64,000 nt of DNA from Persicitalea jodogahamensis (GCF_014651615.1 NZ_BMXF01000002.1:661439-725438), one strand, 5' to 3'; positions 1-8,477 are shown, numbered from the stretch's first letter. Notes: a model not told the origin generated them from the sequence alone. Program-made: numbers and translations.

Positions 1-563
1 TGATCATTATGGATATCATGTTGCCCAACATCGGCGGGCTTGATCTTTGCAAAATGATCCGGAATCATGACTGCGAAGTACCCATATTGCTGCTGTCGGC
101 CTTGGGCAGTACCGAAAATGTTGTGGTGGGCCTCAATACCGGAGCAGACGATTACCTGACCAAGCCGTTTAAGTTCATCGAATTGCTGGCCCGCATCAGG
201 GCGTTGCTGCGTCGGAAGGACCCGGCAAAGTCGGAACAACCACACGATAAGAATCTACAGTTCGGCGATTTGATCCTGAACGACTACACCAAAGAAGTCG
301 CCCGCGATGGACAGGAAATTGCCCTGACCTCGACTGAGTACCGTCTGCTGCACTTTTTCATGAACCACCCCCGGCGGGTATTGTCGAGGGTGGAAATTCT
401 TGATGAAGTGTGGGGAGTCAACTTTGACATGAACACCAACGTGGTGGATGTTTATGTCAATTACCTGCGCAAAAAACTGGAAAAATCGAAGGCATCACGG
501 CTCATTCATACGGTGATAGGAATGGGATACGTACTTAAGGAAAATCATGAAAACGGGATGTGA
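1..563 (+). CDS. OmpR/PhoB-family response regulator (5' truncated by window edge)
   Basis: This is a DNA-binding response regulator that should receive phosphate from the kinase encoded just downstream. The open frame runs off the left edge. The visible part opens with IIMDIMLPN, the strand around the phospho-acceptor Asp, so only the first 50 or so receiver residues are missing. Further on are the conserved switch Ser (LLLSALG), the TKPF lysine motif, and a C-terminal winged helix (LTSTEYRLLHFF, VDVYVNYLRKKLE, GMGYVLK) that defines the OmpR/PhoB class. The ATG at position 9 is internal, not the true start. The kinase begins 4 bases after the stop, so the two are co-transcribed. The direct-repeat operator at 1946-2029 has the 11-bp spacing expected for this class, which makes this regulator its likely ligand (inference). 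Confidence 0.93.
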   Translation, partial: IIMDIMLPNIGGLDLCKMIRNHDCEVPILLLSALGSTENVVVGLNTGADDYLTKPFKFIELLARIRALLRRKDPAKSEQPHDKNLQFGDLILNDYTKEVARDGQEIALTSTEYRLLHFFMNHPRRVLSRVEILDEVWGVNFDMNTNVVDVYVNYLRKKLEKSKASRLIHTVIGMGYVLKENHENGM

Positions 564-566
564 TCC

Positions 567-1931
567 ATGAAGATAAAGACCAAAATCATTCTGCTGATCA
601 GCATTATCTCTCTGCTATTCGTGGTTCTGTATAGTGGGTTTATTTACTATGCCTCGGCAAACTACTCCTTTGAAGATTTTTATAAAAGACTAGAGATAAG
701 GGCGGTTACGACCGCAAAAATCCAGCTGGAAAATGGCCAGGATCTGAATGCCATCAAAGAGGTGAAACAAGAGTATCTGGAAATCCTGCCCGAGGAAAAA
801 ATATATATTCTGCCGGTGCCATCGGAGGATTCGCTACAGGCTGAGGCAATCCGATTGAATATCCCAATCAGTGCACTTATTGAAATTAAGGAGCAAAAGG
901 CGGCTTCTTTCAGGCAGCAAAACATCTTTTACTCCGGCATCCGGTACACGGCCGGCGCCACGGATTATATCGTGATCGTGTCGGCGGAAAACTACTACTA
1001 CACCCATCATATCGCCTACTTGCGCAACCTCCTTGTTTCACTGCTGGTTTTTGCGGTAGTGCTGGTGATCATAATCTCGTTCTGGTTTTCCAAAAAACTT
1101 ATCCAACCGTTGCAGGATATCACTACCAAAATGGAGGATATCAGTTCGGAAAACCTGCAGATGAGATTGCCCCTCTCCCGCAACGATGACGAACTGAGTA
1201 CGCTATCCAACACATTTAACGGCATGCTCGACCGTCTGGAAGCAGCCTTTGAATCCCAGAAAAACTTTGTCAGCAATGCTTCACACGAACTCAATACGCC
1301 TCTGACATCCATTATCGGTGAGGCTGACGTAATTCTATCGAAGTCACGCACCGCCCAGGAATACAGGGAGGCTATGGTAGTTATTCTGGATGCTGCCGAG
1401 AAGTTGAGCAAAAAAACGAAAGCGTTGCTTTTTCTGGCTCAGACTGGCTACAACGGTAAGGTGGTAAAGTTTGACAAAGTCAGGATCGATCAACTGATCT
1501 GGGATGTGAAGGGAACGGTCGATAAGATTTATCCTGGCAATAAAGTTATCCTGGATTACAGCCTGTTACCGGAGAATCCCGAAAACCTTCAGATGCTGGG
1601 GAACGAGCAATTGCTTCACCTGGCGCTTTCCAACGTAATCATGAACGCGTGCAAGTATTCAAACGACGACATTGTGCAGGTGTCACTGGGGGCATCGGTA
1701 TCTCAGATTATTATCGTGGTGAAAGACAGGGGGATTGGCATTCCGGATACTGAAATCAAATACATCTACGATCCATACTTCCGGGCGAGTAATACCAACG
1801 CCTTCGAGGGCTATGGCATCGGCCTGCCCCTGAGCCGAAACGTGGTCAAAATGCACCGTGGGGAACTGCTGGTGACCTCGGTACTCAACGAAGGCGTGAC
1901 AGTCGAGATAAGGCTTCCCATTAATAATTAG
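567..1931 (+). CDS. Sensor histidine kinase (HAMP, HisKA, HATPase)
   Basis: This inner-membrane sensor kinase is partner to the preceding response regulator. A first membrane helix lies at about residues 7-28, an extracytoplasmic sensor of about 120 residues follows, and a second helix is at about 152-173. A HAMP linker comes next. The dimerisation/phosphotransfer helix carries SHELNTPLTS, with the phospho-accepting His at residue 240. The ATPase domain has NVIMNACKYS (N box), DRGIGIP (G1) and GYGIGLPLSR (G2). The length of 454 residues is normal for a CusS/BaeS-type kinase. The sensor domain shows no recognisable PAS or Cache fold, so the signal is unknown. The next gene starts 148 bases downstream, behind the heptamer array. 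Confidence 0.95.
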   Translation: MKIKTKIILLISIISLLFVVLYSGFIYYASANYSFEDFYKRLEIRAVTTAKIQLENGQDLNAIKEVKQEYLEILPEEKIYILPVPSEDSLQAEAIRLNIPISALIEIKEQKAASFRQQNIFYSGIRYTAGATDYIVIVSAENYYYTHHIAYLRNLLVSLLVFAVVLVIIISFWFSKKLIQPLQDITTKMEDISSENLQMRLPLSRNDDELSTLSNTFNGMLDRLEAAFESQKNFVSNASHELNTPLTSIIGEADVILSKSRTAQEYREAMVVILDAAEKLSKKTKALLFLAQTGYNGKVVKFDKVRIDQLIWDVKGTVDKIYPGNKVILDYSLLPENPENLQMLGNEQLLHLALSNVIMNACKYSNDDIVQVSLGASVSQIIIVVKDRGIGIPDTEIKYIYDPYFRASNTNAFEGYGIGLPLSRNVVKMHRGELLVTSVLNEGVTVEIRLPINN

Positions 1932-1945
1932 CCGGTTTCTCACTG

Positions 1946-2029
1946 TTCTAATTTGTTTCTAATCTTCCTCTTAGCGGATTCTAATACGGCTCTTAGAACA
2001 TTCTAATTCTGCTCTTAGGCGGCTCTAAT
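1946..2029 (+). promoter_or_regulatory. Array of eight direct-repeat half-sites with exact 11-bp spacing
   Basis: Eight heptamers of consensus YTCTWAK start at 1946, 1957, 1968, 1979, 1990, 2001, 2012 and 2023. In order they read TTCTAAT, TTCTAAT, CTCTTAG, TTCTAAT, CTCTTAG, TTCTAAT, CTCTTAG, CTCTAAT. Each pair is separated by exactly 4 bp, so every site lies on the same face of the helix. This is the geometry of PhoB boxes and other OmpR-family operators (7-bp direct repeats, 4-bp spacers, one dimer per two repeats). Eight sites would hold four dimers. The last site ends 10 bp before the -7 box at 2040, where a -33 element would normally sit, as in activator-dependent promoters. The adjacent response regulator is the natural candidate binder (inference). 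Confidence 0.85.
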
Positions 2030-2039
2030 GTACCGGCGG

Positions 2040-2047
2040 TAGCTTTG
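2040..2047 (+). promoter_or_regulatory. Bacteroidota -7 promoter box TAGCTTTG
   Basis: This is a perfect match to TAnnTTTG, 33 bases upstream of the UspA-like gene. The region where a -33 TTTG would fall is occupied by the last heptamers of the operator array, which suggests an activator-dependent promoter. Transcription would begin near 2054. Confidence 0.6.
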
Positions 2048-2079
2048 TCATAAAGAAATTTAAACTGATAAAGCAACCT

Positions 2080-2568
2080 ATGAAAACGATTCTTATTCCG
2101 ACTGATTTTACGATTGAGTCTCTCAACACATTGAAGGAAGCGATCAAGCTTCAAAGCGAAAAGGTCAACGTCGTCCTCGTCTATTTTGCAGGTACCCCCG
2201 ACTCGATAACGGAGATGCTTTTTTTCTCAAAAGAAAATTACCTCTCTTCATTTCAGAGTGAACGGTTTCAGGAAGCGTGCCAGATTCTGCTCAATACCTA
2301 TGCCTCCAAGGTCAACTCGTTTCGGATTGAGCTATTCAGCGGGTTTTGGCAGCGTGTGTTCACTAGTTTTTTGGAAATCAATGAGGTTGATGAGGTTTTT
2401 ATTCCTAAAAACTATTCGATGAAGCTGAAAAATCCGCGCAGTTTTGATCCGCTTCCCTATTTCAGGAAATGCGCACTTCCGAAGAGGAGTATTCCATGGG
2501 ATTCAAATGTGAATGTGCCCGAAAAAGACCGGGTTGCTGAACTCTTCTTACAGATATCCCATGCTTAA
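2080..2568 (+). CDS. UspA-like universal stress domain protein
   Basis: This is a single-domain cytoplasmic protein of 162 residues. It begins with the typical Usp strand and loop MKTILIPTDFTIESLNTLKEA, followed by an alternating alpha/beta pattern (VNVVLVYFAG, VDEVFIPKNYS). The glycine-rich ATP loop of ATP-binding Usp proteins (G-x2-G-x9-G-S/T) is not visible, so it is probably a non-ATP-binding, UspA-type member. It is the first gene after the heptamer operator and the TAGCTTTG box, so it is the best candidate for direct control by the two-component system. The next gene overlaps its end by 8 bases. The family call rests mainly on the N-terminus. Confidence 0.7.
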   Translation: MKTILIPTDFTIESLNTLKEAIKLQSEKVNVVLVYFAGTPDSITEMLFFSKENYLSSFQSERFQEACQILLNTYASKVNSFRIELFSGFWQRVFTSFLEINEVDEVFIPKNYSMKLKNPRSFDPLPYFRKCALPKRSIPWDSNVNVPEKDRVAELFLQISHA

Positions 2569-3049
2569 AGTCCGAAAAAAAACTCATCCGGGCTTCGCCT
2601 ATGGAGGCTTTCTGGCAGGATTCCTATGCCTGTTCCTGGTTCTTATGACCAATGCTTCCAGCCCTGACCGTCTGATTCTGGGCAGGTGGGAAGAGGTAGA
2701 CTGGCAATACGAAAAAGTAAATGCCCACTCGAATGGACAGACCCTGCCGGGTCAGGTAATCGAGGATGATGCGCGCCAGAGGATTGCCAGCGGGCTGATT
2801 ATCCACAAAGCCGAAAAATGGCAATTCCTGCCGGACGGGACGTTGCGACTTTCGGATGGGTCTGCCATAAAAAACGCGGTACGGTGGTCGCTCAAGGGCC
2901 GGGGGCATGTACTGATGATGCAGTACGATCAAGCGCTGGAAGAGAGCTATACCATTGCTAAACTTACGGAAAGTGAAATGGTACTTCACTTCCATACTGA
3001 TATCGAAGTGCGGGGAATCGCCAAAATTACGTTCAAAAAAATAAGATGA
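2561..3049 (+). CDS. Small exported protein, lipocalin-like fold possible
   Basis: A protein of unknown function, 162 residues from the ATG at 2561. The longer frame from 2513 lies inside the upstream gene and puts an odd charged stretch before the hydrophobic segment, so the later start is preferred. A basic N-terminus (MLKVRKKTH) is followed by a hydrophobic stretch at about residues 13-32 (FLAGFLCLFLVLMTNA), probably a signal peptide or anchor. The remainder is rich in short beta strands (GRWEEVDWQYEK, KWQFLPDGTLRL, GHVLMMQYDQ, VLHFHTDIEVRGIAKITF), a pattern seen in small lipocalin-like domains of Bacteroidota. It sits inside the operon between the Usp gene and the YoaK gene. Confidence 0.65.
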   Translation: MLKVRKKTHPGFAYGGFLAGFLCLFLVLMTNASSPDRLILGRWEEVDWQYEKVNAHSNGQTLPGQVIEDDARQRIASGLIIHKAEKWQFLPDGTLRLSDGSAIKNAVRWSLKGRGHVLMMQYDQALEESYTIAKLTESEMVLHFHTDIEVRGIAKITFKKIR

Positions 3050-3052
3050 TGT

Positions 3053-3859
3053 ATGCTTAGGAAATTCAGCAACAGCCGAAGTCTGAAAGACAATATCCGG
3101 TTGGGAGTGCTCACCGCTTTTTCTGCAGGAATGGTCAACGTCGTCACGTTGATCATCTTCTTTGCTTTCGCCTCTAACGTCACGGGGCATTACGCCATCC
3201 TGGCCGAAGAAATTTCCAAGGGTGAGTGGTACCAGGTGGCAGTAGTGATGAGTTGGATACTGCTCTTTTTGATTGGCAGTTTTATTTCCAATTTTATCAT
3301 AATCAACCTTAATCGCAGGAATGCCTACGTTGCGCACGCGCTGCCTCTGCTGCTGGAAATAGCCTGCCTGCTTACAGTGGGGATATACGGTGAGTACTCG
3401 TACCAGGGCACGCTTACCGAAACGGAAATTCTGGTGGCGTTTATGCTGTTTGCTATGGGGCTGCAGAATGGACTTACCGCTAGTATCTCCAACTTTTCGG
3501 TCAAGACCACGCACCTTACCGGCCTTACCACCGATCTGGGAATTCTCTTTTCAATGTTCACGCAGAGACAATACCGCACCAACGCCGTGCTGGTAGGAAA
3601 AGCCAAACTTCTGGTGGCCATTGCCGTATCGTACCTGACGGGAGGAGTTGTCGCCGGGCTGCTCTACAAACAGCTGGAATTCAAAGTGTATTATGTTGTC
3701 TCGCTGGTGATAGTGGTCGTTATTCTGTATGACTATTCAAAGTTACGGCTCTTGAGGCTTTTTGGCCGGCGCCATCGCAATCCCCTAAAACAAACTACCC
3801 AGCCTCTGGCCTCACCCGAGCACGAGCTGGCAGTACGGGACGTTGGAGAGTTGGTCTGA
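3053..3859 (+). CDS. YoaK/DUF1275-family membrane protein
   Basis: This integral membrane protein of 268 residues has about six helices (FSAGMVNVVTLIIFFAFA, VVMSWILLFLIGSFISNF, ALPLLLEIACLLTVGI, ILVAFMLFAMGLQNG, LLVAIAVSYLTGGVVAGLL, VYYVVSLVIVVVIL). The segment AMGLQNGLTASISNFSVKTT with LTGLTTDLG is the signature of the DUF1275/YoaK family. Its transport substrate or role is not established. The C-terminal 40 residues are polar. It starts 3 bases after the preceding stop and closes the probable operon behind the heptamer array. Confidence 0.85.
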   Translation: MLRKFSNSRSLKDNIRLGVLTAFSAGMVNVVTLIIFFAFASNVTGHYAILAEEISKGEWYQVAVVMSWILLFLIGSFISNFIIINLNRRNAYVAHALPLLLEIACLLTVGIYGEYSYQGTLTETEILVAFMLFAMGLQNGLTASISNFSVKTTHLTGLTTDLGILFSMFTQRQYRTNAVLVGKAKLLVAIAVSYLTGGVVAGLLYKQLEFKVYYVVSLVIVVVILYDYSKLRLLRLFGRRHRNPLKQTTQPLASPEHELAVRDVGELV

Positions 3860-3938
3860 AAGTACCTGGGTAGTTGAAAGGCCGAATTCCAGAATCGCGT
3901 GGTAACCCCACATTTGCCCAGGCACTGTTCAGGGTACT

Positions 3939-5531
3939 TTACTTGGCACCAACCTTCTTGGCCCAGCCCTCGTACAAGTTCAGCATCTCTTTCATTTTTC
4001 CGGGCATGGCTGCCGCCAGGTCATTTAGTTCAGAGCGGTCTTTGGCAATGTTGTACAGCTCCCATTGATCGTCAATTTTTGACGATACCAGCTTCCAGTC
4101 ACCCTGCCGTACCGCACGACAGCCAAAATGCTCCCAGGCAATAAAATCGTGCGGCTGCCGTGTTTTGTCTTTCAGAATAGGTACCAGGCTTTTGCCCTCT
4201 ACCGGCTTGACTTTCCGCCCGTCGAAGGTAGCCGGATGCTGGACTCCGGCCACTTCCAGGCAGGTGGGCATGAGGTCCATGATGTGCCCTACCTGGTCGG
4301 TTTGAAAACCTTTCTTGACCAACTTGGGATAATGTACGATCAGAGGCGTGGAGATGCCGCCTTCGTGGGTGTACTGCTTGTAAAGCCTGAAAGGCGTATT
4401 GCCAAGGTTGGCCCATTCCATGCCATAGGCGTCGTACGACCATTTCTGGCCCGTCGGCGTTACGAGCGAACGCTTGTAAGCTTCTTCCTCGAGGTCGCGT
4501 TTGGCGCGGCCCGTCAGCACTTCGGCACAAGCACCGTTGTCTGACAAGAACATAATCAACGTGTTGTCCAGTTGTCCGGTCGCTTTCAGCTTTTCCACGA
4601 TGCGACCGACACCCGCATCCAGTCGGGTAATCATTCCCGCGTAGGCCGCCATTTTCAGGTCCCAGTCGTCTTTGTTGGGCGCGTCTTCCCAGGCCGGAAT
4701 TCGGTCGTCGCGGTCAGAAAGTAATGCGCTTTTGGGCAGCAGCCCCATTTTCTGCTGCCGCGCGTAGCGGTCTTTCCGTAGTTGATCCCAACCTTTCAGG
4801 TACTTGCCCCGGTACTTCGCGATTTCTTCGTCGGGCGCATGGATGGGCCAGTGTGGGGCGGTATAGGCCACATACATGAAAAACGGGTCTTTGCTGTCTG
4901 GGCGGGTAGCATCGTCGATGTAGCGCACGGCATAATCGGATATGGCGTCGGTCATGTAAAAATTTTCCGGAATCTCGTAGGGTTCATTGTCTTCCAGAAT
5001 CAGACGGCCCGGTAGCAGCCGGTAATAGCTGTTGGCTCCGCTGATGAGGCCAAAGTACTTGTCGAAGCCCCGTTGCAGTGGCCAATCGGGACGCTCCTCG
5101 CCCACATGCCACTTGCCCGACATGTAAGTACGGTAGCCGGCCGACTTCAGTACTTCGGCCACTGTGACGGTCTCGCGGCTCAGCCAACCCTGGTAGGGGG
5201 TTTCGCCACTATGGTCGGGCTTCGTGGTGACCATGCCGCCCATGCCCGCCTGCTGCGGATAAACACCCGTGAGTAGCGACGCGCGACTGGGGCAACAGCG
5301 GGCGGCGTTGTAAAACTGCGTGAATTTTACCCCACCGGCGGCAAGCTTGTCCAGGTTGGGCGTACTTATCTCGGAGCCATAGCAACCGATGTCACTGTAT
5401 CCCATGTCGTCTACCATAATCAGAACGATATTGGGCGGTCCGGCCTCCCGGCGGGCCGCAGAGGGTTTCTGGGCGAAGGCGCTCGAAGAAGCGCCCAGCA
5501 GCATCACGAATATCAATAGTTGTTTTTTCAT
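3939..5531 (-). CDS. Sulfatase (arylsulfatase type), exported
   Basis: This family S1 sulfatase should hydrolyse sulfate esters outside the cytoplasm. A signal peptide (residues 1-21, ending SSAFAQ) is followed by the metal-binding strand IVLIMVDDMGYSDIGCYG. The active-site signature C-x-P-x-R appears as RCCPSRASLLTG; Cys79 would be converted to formylglycine. GKWHVG and LIMFLSDNGA are also conserved. The length of 530 residues is normal. The start at 5531 gives an ideal signal peptide. Two further sulfatases lie at 60.6 and 62.1 kb. No sulfatase-maturating enzyme is present in the window. Its 3' end converges on the YoaK gene. The sulfated substrate cannot be told from sequence alone. Confidence 0.93.
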   Translation of the reverse strand: MKKQLLIFVMLLGASSSAFAQKPSAARREAGPPNIVLIMVDDMGYSDIGCYGSEISTPNLDKLAAGGVKFTQFYNAARCCPSRASLLTGVYPQQAGMGGMVTTKPDHSGETPYQGWLSRETVTVAEVLKSAGYRTYMSGKWHVGEERPDWPLQRGFDKYFGLISGANSYYRLLPGRLILEDNEPYEIPENFYMTDAISDYAVRYIDDATRPDSKDPFFMYVAYTAPHWPIHAPDEEIAKYRGKYLKGWDQLRKDRYARQQKMGLLPKSALLSDRDDRIPAWEDAPNKDDWDLKMAAYAGMITRLDAGVGRIVEKLKATGQLDNTLIMFLSDNGACAEVLTGRAKRDLEEEAYKRSLVTPTGQKWSYDAYGMEWANLGNTPFRLYKQYTHEGGISTPLIVHYPKLVKKGFQTDQVGHIMDLMPTCLEVAGVQHPATFDGRKVKPVEGKSLVPILKDKTRQPHDFIAWEHFGCRAVRQGDWKLVSSKIDDQWELYNIAKDRSELNDLAAAMPGKMKEMLNLYEGWAKKVGAK

Positions 5532-5742
5532 GTACGGGGTATTGTTTTTTTAGAAAGCCACTGCAAAAGGTGATTCTACTGAATTCAGTGTGCTGGCAAG
5601 AGTATGCAAAAGGCGTAGTCGGAAGATTTGCCACAAAATGAAGGCAACAGATTCCCCATAATCCATTAAAAGACCGGCCGATAAGGCGTGGTATTCAATT
5701 TTAGAGGGTACTATTTTTTTCAAAAAGCTAAACACAACGATC

Positions 5743-6006
5743 ATGAAAATCAAACATTGGGCTGGCCTTGCCCTGCTTTCCGTGCAAGCCGCCATTTTTA
5801 CAGGCTGCGATTCTACCGCCGACCAAAAGAAGACTCCAAATTCAGAAATGAACGACGTTACCAAAACCGGTGCCGATGAAAGCCGCGCCGCAATGGGCGT
5901 AGGAGAGGGCAACCAGGATGAGACGGGTGGCTACCCCGCCAATCAGGGCAATCTGTACCCCGATTCTACCCGGCGCGATACGAACGACATCCGTCGGCCC
6001 AGATAG
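5743..6006 (+). CDS. Small putative lipoprotein, unknown function
   Basis: An 87-residue protein of unknown function. The N-terminus is a lipoprotein-type signal (MKIKHWAGLALLSVQAAIFTGC), with the cysteine at residue 22 as the probable lipidation site. The mature part is short, polar and probably disordered, rich in Asn, Asp, Gly, Pro and Thr (QDETGGYPANQGNLYPDSTR). Such low-complexity small lipoproteins are common in Bacteroidota and carry no recognised domain. It stands alone, divergent from the sulfatase at 3939-5531. Confidence 0.6.
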   Translation: MKIKHWAGLALLSVQAAIFTGCDSTADQKKTPNSEMNDVTKTGADESRAAMGVGEGNQDETGGYPANQGNLYPDSTRRDTNDIRRPR

Positions 6007-6059
6007 TGCGGATGCGATGCATCGCGCAGGTACCCGCAACGGATTAACGGCGATTTTTC

Positions 6060-6067
6060 TATTTTTG
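6060..6067 (+). promoter_or_regulatory. -7 promoter box TATTTTTG
   Basis: This matches TAnnTTTG 29 bases upstream of the GTG start of the HerA-like ATPase. No clear -33 TTTG lies at the right distance. It supports transcription beginning shortly before the GTG at 6097. Confidence 0.4.
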
Positions 6068-6096
6068 GGAAAATTCTCACCAAACTTGCCCTTCCC

Positions 6097-7671
6097 GTGT
6101 CGCAAAAAGAAGATTTCGTCGCCGCTATGCAAAAATCCTACTCCACCAGTTTGCCCTCCATTCATTTGGGGTCAGGAATTCTGAACGGAGAAATCGTCAC
6201 TGATGCACGTGTAGCCATCCCGCTGCGGATGATGAATCGCCACGGCCTCATTGCCGGTGCGACGGGCTCTGGCAAAACACGGACGCTTCAGGTACTTGCT
6301 GAGCAATTGTCCGATGCGGGCGTGCCGGTGTTCATGTCCGACATCAAGGGCGACCTTTCCGGCCTGGCGCAACCCGGTACTACCAACGCCCGGCTGGAAG
6401 AACGTGCTGCGGCACTGGGCATCCCGTTTGAGCCCAAATCTTTCCCCATCGAGCTTTACTCGCTCAGCGGCAAGCTGGGGGCGCAGATGCGGGCGACTAT
6501 TCTGGAATTCGGTCCGGCACTTCTCTCTAAAATCCTCGACCTGAACGACACGCAGGAAGGGGTACTTTCCATTTTGTTTAAATACGCCGACGACAAGCAA
6601 CTGCCGATGGTGGATTTGAATGATTTGAAAAAGGTACTTGCCTATCTCTCGGAAGGCGCAGGTGCGGCTGAAATCAAGGCCGACTACGGGCGCATCACTA
6701 CCTCTACCGCCGGAACGATTCTTCGCAAAATCGTGGCTCTCGAGCAGCAGGGGGTGGAGAGTATTTTTGGTGAAAAATCATTCGATATCGACGACCTGAT
6801 TGCCAAAGAAGACGGGCGGGGCGTCATCAGTTTGCTGAATGTTTCTGACGTGCAGGACAAGCCTGCCTTGTTTTCGACTTTCATGCTCAGTCTGCTGGCC
6901 GAATTGTACGCCACATTGCCCGAGGCGGGGGATCTAGACAAACCAAAACTAGTTTTCTTTCTGGATGAAGCGCACCTGCTTTTTAAGGACGCTCCCAAGG
7001 CATTCATGGAGCAAATCGAGAAAGTCATCCGGCTCATTCGTTCCAAAGGCGTTGGTATCTTTTTCTGCACTCAAATGGCGCAGGACATACCCGACAGCGT
7101 ACTTTCCCAACTCGGCAACCGGGTGCAACACGTACTTCGGGCCTTTACGCCCAAGGATGCCGAAGGCCTGAAGCAAACCGTTAAGACCTACCCCCGTTCT
7201 GATTTTTATCAAATAGACGAAATCCTGACCACGCTTGGTATCGGGCAGGCACTCATTACGGTACTAAATGAAAAGGGCATTCCCACCGAAGTGGCAGCCA
7301 CGCACCTGGTGCCACCCCGGTCGGTGATGGGGCCGCTTACTACGGCGGATTATGAAACCCACGTTCGTAAGTCCGACCTTTACAGCAAATACAAGGACCC
7401 TATTGATCCCGAGAGTGCTTACGAAATCCTGACCCGTCGGATGGAAGAAACAGCTCGGACCGAAGAGAAAGCCGAAGCCGAAAAAGTGGCCGCCAAAGCC
7501 GCTCCCAGAGCGAATGCCAGACAGGAGAAAGGAATGTTTGAAGAAGCTCTGTCGTCACCGCTGGCCAAGCAGGTAGGACGCGAGTTGGTCCGGGGAGTGT
7601 TTGGGATGCTGTTTGGCAAGAGCGTAAGTACACGATCCCGGAAAAAAAGCGGCGGGTTGTTTGGATTCTGA
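6097..7671 (+). CDS. HerA/FtsK-like ATPase, DUF853 family
   Basis: This cytoplasmic P-loop ATPase of 524 residues is related to E. coli YjgR. Walker A is GATGSGKT at residues 54-61, and the Walker B region is KLVFFLDEAHLLF near residue 290. The stretch after Walker A (VPVFMSDIKGDLSGLAQPG) is diagnostic of DUF853. IFFCTQMAQDIPDSVLSQLGNRVQH matches the HerA-type sensor/arginine-finger region. The C-terminal 90 residues are rich in Ala, Glu and Lys and end in a Gly-rich basic tail. The start is a GTG; an in-frame ATG lies at 6127, but the upstream residues look family-like. HerA-type proteins translocate DNA; the function of this subfamily is not established. Confidence 0.9.
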   Translation: MSQKEDFVAAMQKSYSTSLPSIHLGSGILNGEIVTDARVAIPLRMMNRHGLIAGATGSGKTRTLQVLAEQLSDAGVPVFMSDIKGDLSGLAQPGTTNARLEERAAALGIPFEPKSFPIELYSLSGKLGAQMRATILEFGPALLSKILDLNDTQEGVLSILFKYADDKQLPMVDLNDLKKVLAYLSEGAGAAEIKADYGRITTSTAGTILRKIVALEQQGVESIFGEKSFDIDDLIAKEDGRGVISLLNVSDVQDKPALFSTFMLSLLAELYATLPEAGDLDKPKLVFFLDEAHLLFKDAPKAFMEQIEKVIRLIRSKGVGIFFCTQMAQDIPDSVLSQLGNRVQHVLRAFTPKDAEGLKQTVKTYPRSDFYQIDEILTTLGIGQALITVLNEKGIPTEVAATHLVPPRSVMGPLTTADYETHVRKSDLYSKYKDPIDPESAYEILTRRMEETARTEEKAEAEKVAAKAAPRANARQEKGMFEEALSSPLAKQVGRELVRGVFGMLFGKSVSTRSRKKSGGLFGF

Positions 7672-7746
7672 CGAGTATTGCCACTAACTTCCCGAAAGGC
7701 CAGCCACCTGCGTTCAAAATCGGTTGGATTTCGTCAGGGCCATAAT

Positions 7747-7781
7747 TTTGCGGGATTGCTTTTGAGTAATCCTTACCTTTG
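7747..7781 (+). promoter_or_regulatory. Promoter TTTG-N23-TACCTTTG before the DUF433 gene
   Basis: TTTG at 7747-7750 and TACCTTTG at 7774-7781 match the -33 and -7 boxes of Bacteroidota promoters, with spacing at the long end of the accepted range. Transcription would start about 15 bases before the GTG at 7804. Confidence 0.5.
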
Positions 7782-7803
7782 ACTATCAAGAAACAATAAT
7801 CGC

Positions 7804-8460
7804 GTGAAAGTCACCAAAAGCACCAAAAGGAAAAACACCGCTTACTCTGTTGCGGACATCGCTACGATTCTGGATTTGCCTGAAACACAGGTGAGACAAT
7901 GGCTGAAAGAGTACAAGAAGGGGCTTTTGGCTGACGAGCAGCCGGAAGAAGAAGTCAGTCTGACCGCCGACTTTCACACGCTGATCGAGTTTTACACTTT
8001 CTACCAACTGCGCTCGCAGGGTGTGTGGCCGTCGCGCATCAACAGCGCCCGCGAAATCCTGGCCGGAATGCTGCACACGCAGTACCCCTTTGCCACGGCC
8101 AGTATCCTGACCGACGGCAAGAATGTGTTTTATCACGCGGAAGTCGGTGAACTCATCAAGGCTGACCAGACTCTTCAGTTATCAATTCAGCAGGTAGTTG
8201 CACCCTTCTGCAAACGTATTGAATTTGGTGACGACTCACTGGCCACGAAACTCTATCCGCAGGGCCGTGAGTCAGCTATTCAGATTGATCCAAACCGCCA
8301 GTCGGGCCGCCCCGTGGTGGGTGATACTGAGGTACTTTCGCGGTCGGTTTTCGACTTGTACTTGCAAGGGAATACCGTTACCGACTTAGCCGAACGCTTC
8401 AAGCTCTCGACTAAGCAGGTGGAGGATGCAATCGCTTTTCACGAGAAGCAAGTGGCCTAA
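7804..8460 (+). CDS. DUF433-family protein with N-terminal MerR-like helix-turn-helix
   Basis: A 218-residue protein with a GTG start supported by the promoter just upstream. Residues 13-40 (YSVADIATILDLPETQVRQWLKE) look like a MerR-type helix-turn-helix. The C-terminal 60 residues (GRPVVGDTEVLSRSVFDLYLQGNTVTDLAERFKLSTKQVEDAIAFHE) form a DUF433 domain, itself a small helix-turn-helix. DUF433 proteins often act as the antitoxin-like partner of a PIN-like DUF5615 protein encoded immediately downstream. Here no such partner follows, and the next DNA is the decayed 3' end of a hydrolase on the other strand. It may be an orphan or a plain regulator. Confidence 0.72.
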   Translation: MKVTKSTKRKNTAYSVADIATILDLPETQVRQWLKEYKKGLLADEQPEEEVSLTADFHTLIEFYTFYQLRSQGVWPSRINSAREILAGMLHTQYPFATASILTDGKNVFYHAEVGELIKADQTLQLSIQQVVAPFCKRIEFGDDSLATKLYPQGRESAIQIDPNRQSGRPVVGDTEVLSRSVFDLYLQGNTVTDLAERFKLSTKQVEDAIAFHEKQVA

Positions 8461-8477
8461 GCAAGTTGGCTCACCCC

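Noticed and set aside
9-563. Complete response regulator starting at position 9
   Set aside because: The frame is open to the left edge and the first visible residues lie in the middle of the receiver domain.
2513-2560. Upstream extension of the small exported protein
   Set aside because: It overlaps the Usp gene and adds residues before the signal segment; the ATG at 2561 is better.
2624-3514. Long minus-strand frame opposite the small exported protein and YoaK genes
   Set aside because: No recognisable domain; low-complexity shadow of real plus-strand genes.
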